NCBI GenBank assembly: GCA_017407125.1
Contig: JAFQXE010000006.1
Coordinates: forward strand, 1-64,000
From: Thermoguttaceae bacterium
GTDB taxonomy: Bacteria; Planctomycetota; Planctomycetia; Pirellulales; Thermoguttaceae
Direction: 5' to 3'
Length of the DNA: 64,000 nt
Under the pieces are notes generated by a model. It was not told the origin of the DNA. It saw only the letters and a list, made by a program, of their open reading frames with translations, and ran no database searches. How positions within the stretch are numbered: position 1 is the first letter of the stretch; every line of letters starts with the position of its first letter. The translations under genes were made by a program, and so were the position numbers. Below are positions 24,663 through 34,100 of the stretch, one piece after another.

Positions 24663-27563
24663 TTAATCCTGGCTATTTCGATTAATGTCGTTAAGAATGA
24701 CAATTGCGTCCTGGCTGCCTAAATCAGCGGCGCGATACAAAAGCTCTACGCCTTTTTGACGCTCTTCCTGGGACGGTTCATGACCGTTGGCGCCTATGAG
24801 CAGATCCGCCGCCCGAAAGATCATTGCAAAAGCGCTGTTTAATTCAATTCCACGGTCAATCCAGAGCTGCATTTTTTCAGAGTCGTTTCCAAATTCTACC
24901 CATGATATAAGAATCAGATGGTTGCAGGCATGAATATTCCCTTTGTCAGCGGCTTGCTTTAACCAATCCATTGCTTCTTCCAGGAGTTCTTTTTTTCTGT
25001 TTTGATCTGTTTCTTTAACCGAGTTGTCATAAGCCATACCGCCTAAAAACATCATTGCCATCGTTTGACCGGATTTCGCCGCTTTGCGAATCAGTTCAAT
25101 TCCGTCCTGTTTATCCTGCGGGTTGTCGCTCATATACAATGTTTTACCAGCGTCAGCCATGTCATACGCATCGCCGGATTGAGCCGCTTTGCGAAAGAGG
25201 GGAATTGATAAATTGGAACAAATGGTCTCGCTATCCAGATTATGATCCAATACATTCTGGTATGTATTCAAAGTAGACCCAGAGCAAAAACTGGAACTCA
25301 TAACGTCTGCAAGCGCAAGAGTTGAATGAGGTACGCCTTCTCTTTCCAGCCGTCGAAGATAGTATTTATTCCGAAAGAGGCTAATCGTTTCATTTTCATC
25401 GTAATTACTGTTTCCGGTAGAAAGGGGGACGACTCCCGACTTGATTTTTTCAATTTTCAAAGTATTGGCGCACGACATCGCATAATAGCGTTTGGATTTC
25501 TCAACGTCGCGCTCGACGCCAGTTCCTTTTTCGTAAAGCGCCGTCAGGATCGAATATTCTTTATTGTCCTCCAATATTTTTACGCCTTTTTCAACGTCCT
25601 GTTTGACCCCTTTGCCTAAAACGTAACACAATCCCAAGTATTTGTTGGCTGAATATACGTCCATTTCAACCGCTTTTTGAAGATACGGAAACGCCTGCTC
25701 GAAATTTTCCGTTCCGTCGGGATTGTAACTGGTGAATATGAAACGCTGCAAAAACGCTGTGGGAATATTGCGGTTTAACGCCTCGTTATTAATTTCAAGC
25801 GCTTTTTCATCTTCATCGGACTGCCAATAATTTACAGCAAGGATGTCGAACGCAGCATCGCTCCCGCACTCTTTCGCTTTCAGCCAATGCTCGCGGACTT
25901 TCGCTTTATCCTGGGAACTGCCGGAACTTTCCATCTGATAATGCCACGCGACAGCGGCTGCCAAATCGCCGATATTTACATAATAATCAAGGTCAAGTAA
26001 ATCGTTCATCTCTTCTGGATAATATTCTCTAACGAAGATGCCTTTCCATTGTCGCTTGGAAGACTTCCAAAAGATTGGCGTATACGTGGTTCCTTGTCCC
26101 CATTTTGAATAATTGTTTGAACACAAATAATCGTATGCGTCTTTGTTCTTTTTCTCGGGATATTTTCCCCGCTTTTTCTTCTCAGTCAGATACTCATCAA
26201 TGTATTTTTCTGATGTCGCTAAAACGTTCTTTTTCAACTCGAGCGTTTCGGGCGATTTTTCCGGACTTGTGAGCGCGCCGGATGCATATAAATAGTATGC
26301 CTGTGGGATTCCGAAATTAACTGCGCGTTTTATATACTCCGTATTTCTGATTTTAACCAATTCGTTATTTTCTTTCGTAAAGAGAACGACATAGAATTGT
26401 GCAAAAGGATCTCCAATGCGGGCGGCTAAGTCCAGGTAAAAGTTAAATAACCGACTATCTTTTTGAGTCCCAATTCCTTTGAGATGTAAATACGCCAACG
26501 CCAGGAACGCGTCGGCGGAATTGTCCCTTTTTGTCAATTGTTCTATAGTCAGATACAGTTTTAATTTCTGTGAATCGGAATCAATTATATCCTCTCGATA
26601 CATCAAAATCACTGCATATACAAATGCTCCGTTACTGTCTAATGATAAATCCGGGAGCATATCCAACATGCTGGAATATCGTTTTTGAGCGATTCTTTTA
26701 TCGTTATCAGAGTTTTGATTGCAATGATAAGAATAAGACGTCATCAGCAAAATAATCTTATTAATATTTCCATCTTGCGTCAAAATTAACGATAAGTTGA
26801 AGTTGTCCAGCAAGTCGTCAACCTGTTTCATTATATCTCTATTGCCCATGCCCAGCAATAGCGCCAAAGATGTAATCAATGTAGAATAGTCTTCTTTCTG
26901 TTGACTCAATCGCGTTACTAATTGACGCAGCAGTTCTATTGATTTCTGCTCGTCTTTTTCAAAACCGATTCCAAAGTAATATGCAATTGCCAGCTTTTGG
27001 ATAGCTGTTGCGTTCCCGGAATCGGCGACAGACTGCAATAACGCCTTGCCCTTTTCGACGTCCTTTTCCGTCCCCAGCCCTTCCATATACCCAAACGCCA
27101 GGGGTATTTTAGCGTCTTCAAAATCGGCGTCCGCCGACTTTTTAAAACATTCAAACGCGGTCTTGTCGTCGTTTTTATCGACAGCTTTTTTCCCTAACTT
27201 ATACCAGGCTTCTGCCGACCCTGCTTCCGCCGCGACCTTGAGCCATTTTTCCTCGGCGGAAGGAATGTTGTTGTTTTTCGCATCCTCCGCCAATTTCATA
27301 GCCGCTTCAACGCTGCCGGATTCTGCTTTTTTAAACAGATCTGCGAGCTCCTCGACAGACAGTTTGTCTTTTGAATTATCACTCTGAGAATTCGCATCGT
27401 ATTCAGACCTGGGAGAAGGCGTAAACGTCGGAACGGGCGGCGGTTCGTCCAAATCCGCGTTAGTAACGACGTCTGCGAGCCCGACTTCGACCCGAGCAGC
27501 CAGAGACGTTAAAACGAGTATAAATACATAGAACGCAGTAATTGTAATTTGGCGAGTTGACAT
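24663..27563 (-). CDS. Large secreted Sel1-repeat protein
   Basis: 966 aa. A Sec signal peptide (about 1-30) and a short Pro/Ser-rich linker lead into a solenoid of Sel1-like repeats, many with the pattern of a small residue, Leu/Ala-rich helices and GxG (AFGYMEGLGTEKDVEKGKAL, AIAYYFGIGFEKDEQKSIEL, ALYEKGTGVERDVEKSKRYY, AADLLIGANGHEPSQEERQK). At least ten repeats are recognisable over residues 85-960. Sel1 solenoids bind proteins; no enzyme domain is present. The start is supported by GAGG 9 nt upstream. The gene is a stand-alone unit with its own promoter and lies exactly between two 165-bp direct repeats, which hints at duplication or insertion of the segment. Confidence 0.88.
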   Translation of the reverse strand: MSTRQITITAFYVFILVLTSLAARVEVGLADVVTNADLDEPPPVPTFTPSPRSEYDANSQSDNSKDKLSVEELADLFKKAESGSVEAAMKLAEDAKNNNIPSAEEKWLKVAAEAGSAEAWYKLGKKAVDKNDDKTAFECFKKSADADFEDAKIPLAFGYMEGLGTEKDVEKGKALLQSVADSGNATAIQKLAIAYYFGIGFEKDEQKSIELLRQLVTRLSQQKEDYSTLITSLALLLGMGNRDIMKQVDDLLDNFNLSLILTQDGNINKIILLMTSYSYHCNQNSDNDKRIAQKRYSSMLDMLPDLSLDSNGAFVYAVILMYREDIIDSDSQKLKLYLTIEQLTKRDNSADAFLALAYLHLKGIGTQKDSRLFNFYLDLAARIGDPFAQFYVVLFTKENNELVKIRNTEYIKRAVNFGIPQAYYLYASGALTSPEKSPETLELKKNVLATSEKYIDEYLTEKKKRGKYPEKKNKDAYDYLCSNNYSKWGQGTTYTPIFWKSSKRQWKGIFVREYYPEEMNDLLDLDYYVNIGDLAAAVAWHYQMESSGSSQDKAKVREHWLKAKECGSDAAFDILAVNYWQSDEDEKALEINNEALNRNIPTAFLQRFIFTSYNPDGTENFEQAFPYLQKAVEMDVYSANKYLGLCYVLGKGVKQDVEKGVKILEDNKEYSILTALYEKGTGVERDVEKSKRYYAMSCANTLKIEKIKSGVVPLSTGNSNYDENETISLFRNKYYLRRLEREGVPHSTLALADVMSSSFCSGSTLNTYQNVLDHNLDSETICSNLSIPLFRKAAQSGDAYDMADAGKTLYMSDNPQDKQDGIELIRKAAKSGQTMAMMFLGGMAYDNSVKETDQNRKKELLEEAMDWLKQAADKGNIHACNHLILISWVEFGNDSEKMQLWIDRGIELNSAFAMIFRAADLLIGANGHEPSQEERQKGVELLYRAADLGSQDAIVILNDINRNSQD

Positions 27564-27630
27564 TGCAGTTTTCCTCGTTTAGTCAATTTCAAGAATTTAG
27601 TCAGCGATAATTCCAAAATCGTGTTACCAT

Positions 27631-27659
27631 ATTAAACCAGAACTGGTTATTTTTGTCAA
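27631..27659 (-). promoter_or_regulatory. Promoter of the Sel1 gene with an operator-like palindrome
   Basis: On the minus strand TTGACA (27659-27654), 17-bp spacer, TTTAAT (27636-27631). The spacer carries AACCAG-AA-CTGGTT (27635-27648), a perfect 6-bp inverted repeat placed where a repressor could block polymerase. The regulator is unknown. Confidence 0.5.
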
Positions 27660-27898
27660 GATAAATAGTAAGGAATAAAAGCGGACGTCTGGTTAGAAAT
27701 AAGGGGGTTCTTTTGCGGACAGGATGTCCGCGAACCCACGGGGCGGAGGGGCTTTCCGCGTTCAGAAGATTTTTCGAGGCTTCCGCGGTTCCTTGACGGC
27801 GGAGCCGTCAAGTTGGACTCCGAGGGCGGAGTCCATCCGGGGGAGGTTTTCCGCTTCGTCATTTTGGTATGCACGCTTCCGAAGGCTTCTGTTGGAGT
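27660..27898. repeat. Cluster of assorted palindromes
   Basis: No gene. The cluster includes GCGGAC-AGGAT-GTCCGC (27715-27731, like palindrome A), CTTGACGG-CGGAG-CCGTCAAG (near 27793-27813) and GGACTCCGAGGGCGGAGTCC (27815-27834). It ends at the right 165-bp repeat. Confidence 0.65.
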
Positions 27899-28063
27899 GT
27901 GTGACATTTCGGAGTGCGAGAGTGAAGCGTAAGCGGAACTCTCGCTTTTTTTGTAAATAGAATCGCTCTAACCGTCAAGCGCAGCTTGATACAGAATAAT
28001 TAATCCTCTTCTTGACGGCAAGCCGTCAAGTACGAAAGCGGGAGCTTTGCTCCCGCACTCCGA
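27899..28063. repeat. 165-bp direct repeat, right copy
   Basis: Second copy of the repeat at 24452-24616, same orientation and length, with only two differences seen (TTA/TAA in the hairpin loop and AAA/ATA further on). It is followed to 28130 by another hairpin using GCGAGAGT and ACTCTCGC. Confidence 0.95.
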
Positions 28064-28177
28064 CAGGGGGGCACATCGCCGTAAATACAAAGCGAGAGTC
28101 CCGCGGGGGCGGAACTCTCGCCTGTGAAAAACATCGCTTTGTTTAATCCCACGCGGGATTGTGCTTGCTTTCTATGC

Positions 28178-31100
28178 TCATGCGGCGTGACGCCAATCGA
28201 TGTCGTCGCTCCACAGTTCGTTCATAACGTCGGCAACGGTCTTGGAGTCCGCTTCCGCCGTCTGTTCTTCTTTGCTTTCCTCTTTCTTGGCAACCGCCTT
28301 GGTCAGCATGACGCCGCTGGTCATGCGGTTGTTTTCGCTCATGAACGGATAGATGTCTGAAAGTCGATCCGCCTGATCCCATTCGTAGTTGTACTCGAAG
28401 TCGTCCAGCAGATAGGATTCTTCTTCCTCTTCGACAATCTGTTTGATTGCCGCCGGGGTGGGCAGAGCCGCCGGCTGAGCGACCGGGGCGTCGCCGCAGT
28501 TGCAGACGATAATCGAGTAGTCCACTCTCCAGTCGCCTGCCTGAGATTTGCCGTTGTTGGTATCGCGAGTCAGCATTTCGAGGTCGTGATCGCAGTTCTT
28601 GCCGTCAACGTTGAAGTCGACAAATTCTGGATCGGCTTCCGTATAGGCGGCGTAGTCGGATTCGTCGAAGTTGTCGATAACGCCGTCGTCGTTGAGGTCG
28701 AAAATAACCGGGACGATGTCGGTAATCCAGACGTCGTTGAACTTGACCAGTTTCGGAGCGTCAACGCCGTCTTTGTAGGAGACAACCAGATAGCCGTCAA
28801 CGTCGGTCAGAACCAGATCGTCTTCGACGCCGTCGAGAGCGATGCCGTTTTCGTCGTCGTTGCCGTCAGCCTGAGATTTCGGCGTGAGCTTGATCTGAGC
28901 CAACAGGGCGTCTTCGTCGGCGCCGTAGTTGTAGTCAACGTCAATGGTGATTGTAACAATCGTTCCATCGTCGGAAACGTCAACCGTGGTTCCCGGCAGG
29001 TCGAGGACGCCGCCGAACTCGTAGTTTTCGTTGATTTCGATGGTCGCAACCATTTCGCGTCCTTCAACCAAACCGACAATATCGCTTGTCCAGAGTTCCA
29101 GGAACGCCGGCGTCCATTCGTCAATCTGCGGAACGCTTTCCGGTTTCTGAGTGTCGGTCGCGTTGGATTTGGTTGTAACAACAACGGCGTCGAGATCAAT
29201 CTGAACCAGTCTGCAGGTCAGACGGGTCGGGTTGGAATCGGTGTAATGATCGCCGTCGCCGATCGCAGTAACCTGAATTTCGTAGGTTGAGGCGTCGATA
29301 ACGTTTTCAATCGCGAAGCTGAGTTCGTCCGCGTCGAGAACGCCGGAAGTATTCCAGGAGGAATGAGAGCCGGAAATGCGCCATTTGACCTGGTAGCCGG
29401 AGGCGTTGTCGACCGCGTCCCAAGAGACGCTGATGCCGTTGTTGGAGCTGGTCGGAGCGGCTTTGCCGTCGGGCGAATCAAGCTTGATCTTGTCGGTCGT
29501 CGCGCTGGCGAAGTTGGAGTACGCTTCTTCGTGGTCAACGTCGGCGTCGTCCGGATAAGCGATAACTTGGAAGGTGTATTCAACGCCCGGTTCCAGACCT
29601 TCAAAAACGGCTTGCGAATCGGTTGTTTCATAGTAATCTTCGCAGTCGTCGCCGGCAATGCTCGTCCAAGTGTATTCAACCTTGTAGTAAGCCGCGCCGT
29701 CAACGTCGTCCCAATCAACGGTAATCGTCTGACCGTTGGCTGTTGCGGTGATTACCAGATTGTCGGTAATCGGGGCAACCGCCCAAGTCGTGGCAACGTC
29801 AAACGCCGGGTCGGCGTCAATGTATCCGTCCGCTTCAGCAAACAGAGCGAAGGAGTAGGTCGTTTCCGCGGTCAAGCCTGTTACGTCAATCGAGTAAACG
29901 CCGCCGGCGAGCGCAACGTCGGTCAGGTCGACTTCCGTCCAGGTTTGAGGATCGAATTCGTCGGTATTGCCTTCGGTGTAGTACAGCGAGTAGTAAACGT
30001 CAGACTGCGCGCTGACAGCGTCCCAGGAGACAGTGATAACCTGCGTTCCAGCCGCTTCGGCGTCGACGTTGGCGGTCAGTTTGTCCCAGGTCTTGACGTT
30101 TCTCAGGTACGCCCATTCGGAGTTGCCGTCTTCGCCCTGAGCGCTGATCGCCTTGACGCGAACCTGATAAGTCGTGTTGATAGCGCCGTCGAAGGAGTCT
30201 TCCGTATCTTCGGATTGAATCAAGTTAGACCAGGTGGAAGAACCGGTGGCGCGATACTGCCAGACGTAGTAATCGACGTACGGCAGGTCGCCTTCCGGGC
30301 TGACCCAGCTGACTGTAACAGTCGTTTCTTCGACGTCGGCAGCCAGAGACTGAATCGTGAGCTTGCGCCAAGTCTGGGCTTCCGCGTCGGCGCTGTCGCT
30401 TTGCAGCAGGACGCGTCCGTCAGCGGTCGTTCCGCCGTTGGCGTAAATCTCGAATTCGTAAAGCGTGTCGCTGTTCAAGCCGGTAACGACTGCGGTGCAG
30501 GCGTCGTTGTTGACAACAATTGAAGCGCCTTGCGGCAGCGTGTTACATGTAACAGTGTAGCCGAATTCCGCGCCGTCTACCGCGTCCCACGTTACCAGGA
30601 TTGACGTTGTGCTGGTTCCAACAGCGTCGGCGTTGGCGGGTTGAGCCAGCTGATCGTTGGTGTAAATCGGGTCGAGAGTGTCAACGCCGGAATCGACGGA
30701 TCGATCGTCAATTCCCAATGCCTGAATGCTGAACGTGTACTGAGTGCCGGAGGTCAAACCGGTAACGATGCAGCTGGTTTCGTCGGCGTCAACGAAGATA
30801 ACGGTTTCGCCGTCGTTCGTGTCGGTCGTGTAGGAAATGCGATAGGCGTCGACGTCGGCGGAATCGTTGGCGTCCGTCCAGACCAGTTCGATTGAGCTCA
30901 TGGAAATTGCGCCCAGTTCCAGTTCCGGAGTGAGCAGCTGAATCCAGGTCGTGTCTTCGTTGGAATCGACAGCGGCGGAGGAGCCTTCAAACGTGTCGGT
31001 GTCGGAACTGAAAGCGTAAATCTTGAAGTAGTACGTGGTGTCTTCGTCCAGACCGGTGAAGAGGAAGGACTCGCCGGTAATGGATTCGTCCTGACCCTTG

Positions 31101-34100
31101 ACGGCAAACAGAGCGTCGTCGTCAAACGTGTAGGCTTCGATAACGTACCAGTAGGTGTCGTCAGCGTCGGCGGCTTCCTGCCAGGTCAGTTCAATCTGAT
31201 GCAAGCCGGTGGCGTCGGCAATGAGAGCAGTCGGCGCGTACGGGGCTTCCTTGGTCGTGGCGTCGGCAGCGTCGGAGAATTCCGAAACGAGCATGCCGCC
31301 AGCGTTGCCGGATTCGGACAGCGTCTGAACGATAAACGTGTAGCCTGTACCCGGCGTGAGGTTTGTAACCGTGTATTCCGTAGCGTCGGTGGTATAGTAG
31401 GTCCAATCGTTGCCAAGCTGAACGCCCAGACGATAGCCGGTAACCCAGTCGTTATCGACAGCGTCCCAGGTAACGACGATTTGAGTGGATCCGTTGACTC
31501 CGTCGTTGACCGGCGCAGCTTCCAGATTTTCCGGAGCTTCCAGACGCTGGAGCGTCAAGGACGCGGTGTCGGAACTGGCGTAATTTTCGCTCTGATCGCC
31601 GCGGGCGTAGACGGTAATGGTCGTGGAGGCGTCCGTTGCGATTTCGTCCGTTGTGAGGTAGGTTTCATCCTGAGCGTCGCCGTCGACAACGTATTCAACA
31701 GCGTGTTCAACGTCGTCCCAGGAAACGACTGCTGTGCCGTCCAGGTTGTCTTCCCACTGAAGAACCGGGACGTCAACGGCTGTCGGCGTAACGCCGGTCG
31801 CGATCGCGCTGGAAGGAGCGTAAACCTGTTCTTCGCCCTCGGCGATAATCTGGAACGTGTATTCGGTGGACGCGTCCAAGCCGGAAATGATAACGGAATC
31901 GCCGTCGAATTCCAGACCCAATTCCGGGAAGTTGTCTTCGGTCAGTTCGACGAAATCGGAGCCGTCAAACATGTAGAGTGTATAGTCAATCGCTTCGTCC
32001 GGCAGCGTCCAGGAAACCTCGAGCGTGTCGGTTGTGAATTCTGTTACAAAGACGGAATTGACGTCCAGTTCCGGAGCGTCGAGCTGAATGAGCGTGGAGA
32101 ACGCCTTCGGATCGCTCCAGTCGGAATCGACGTACAGACGAGAGTTGCCAGTCGCCTTGACGCGGAACAGGTATTCCGTCGCTTCGTCCAGGCCGGTAAC
32201 GCCGAGCGTGTTGTCGTCAGAGTAGAATACCTGAGCGTCCGTCCAGTCCGGTCCAACGGTGGGATCGGGCGCGACAATCATCTCAATAACGTAACGGGAC
32301 GCGCCGTCGGATTCGGTCCAGCTGATGTCGAGGGTGGTCAGTGAGTTCTCGAATTCGTCGTTGATAACCGGGATGTCGAGAACGGTCTTGGTGGATGTAA
32401 CAGCGGTAACCCAATCGGAGTTGAGCAGGTAATCGTCGCCGTAGCCGGTGTATCCGTATTCGCTCAGAGAACGCCAGTTGATTGTGTATCCAACGCTTTC
32501 TTCCAGTCCGTTGATGGTGTAAGCCGCGCCCCAAACGCCCTTCTTTTCGGAAAGGGTAACGCCGCCGTCGCCCGGTTCAACGTACAGAGTTGTAACAGCC
32601 TCGGGGTCGTCGGTGGGATAATAAACGATTTCGTACGCGACAGCGCGGGGATCGGTAACCCAGGTGATTGTGATAGCCGTTTCAGACTGCGGAGCGGCTT
32701 GCGGGTATTTGGGCGTCCAGATCTGTTCGCGAGTGGTTTCCTGTGTCGAAACCCAATCGGCGGAATCCAGATAATCGATTCTGTCGCCAATGCCGAAGAC
32801 GGCGAAGTCGTACAGCGTTCTGCCCGGTTCCAGACCTTCAACGGTCCAGGTGTAACGCATTGTGTCAGCGTCGTACGTAACGCCGTCAGGCAGATTGTTC
32901 ATGTTGAACGGCGTGTCGATAACCGTCCAGTTGGCGTCTTCGTCAGCGTCGGAGGCGAGCTTGTAGCGAACCATGTACGTAACCAGATCGCTTTGGATTT
33001 CTTCGGAACCCCAGGAGAAATCGATTGCCGTCAAACCGGCTTCGTCGGGCTGAGCCAACGCGGACGGAGCGAGCGATTCTTCGTTGAGACGAACGGCGTT
33101 CGATTCAACCGCGCCGATATCGACAACGTCGTTGATAATGCGGTCGTTCCCCAGCAGGTCAAGGGACATATCAACCAGCAGGAATCGGGAAACGTAGGCG
33201 TCGACGAAATCGTTGTTGCCAGCGTCGACGATATTGACGTTGTCAGCGTAAATCTTGTAATTGCCGTCGGTGAAGGTTCCTTCTTCGGCGTCCCAGAACG
33301 GGAAGATTTCCGTCCAGTCTTCCAGAGTCGTCAGGTTGTAGTTGTAACCTTCTACGTCGTCAAAGTAAAATCCGCTGCGAACGAAGTCTGTTTCGTTGTA
33401 AATCGTGTTGACGACGTACCCTTCAGAACGATAGAGAGAAATCGTATCGAGAATCGTCGAGTTGACGATGAACGTGTCTTCCCAGCGGGCGGTCAGACCG
33501 GTTGCTTCAGCGGTCAAGCCCTTGTAATCGTCGTCCTGAGAATTGACGTCGCCGTATTTTGTTGCGGCTGTCGCTTCCTGACCGTAAATGAGCGTGGAGA
33601 ACAAAACGGTCGTCGCGTTGTCGGCGTAAATGCCGGCAATGGTCGCGCTGACGTCGCCGTGCTTGGAGTAGGCGTCGAGCGTGTTTTCCGCAATGACGGT
33701 ACGGGAGACCGTCGTTCGACCGGAGGTTTCTTCGCCGTTTCCTTCCGTATAGACGACGGCAAAGGTCGCGTCAACGTCTCCGTGAACGGCGTTGACGGTA
33801 ACGTAGTTGTTGACGAAGCGGCTATTGACGATTTCTGTCACACCGCCGAGGTTGGCGACAGCGGCAATTGTAACGTTGAGATTCGCGTCGTCGTAATCTT
33901 CAAATTCGTAAGAGCTGAAATCAAACCAAATGTTCTCGAACGTGCAGTCTTCCAGATACAGATATCCTTCGTTGACAATCAAAGCGTACGTATTGCTGTC
34001 GCCGTAGCTGTCTTCCGGAGTAAAGCCGAAATCGCCGGTGAACGTTACGCCCGTCAGGCTCAAAGAGCCGTCGTTGATAATGTCGAGATTGTTCAGTTCG

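Noticed and set aside
24452..28063. Composite transposon bounded by the 165-bp repeats
   Set aside because: No transposase inside or near, and the repeats carry a terminator rather than insertion-sequence ends.
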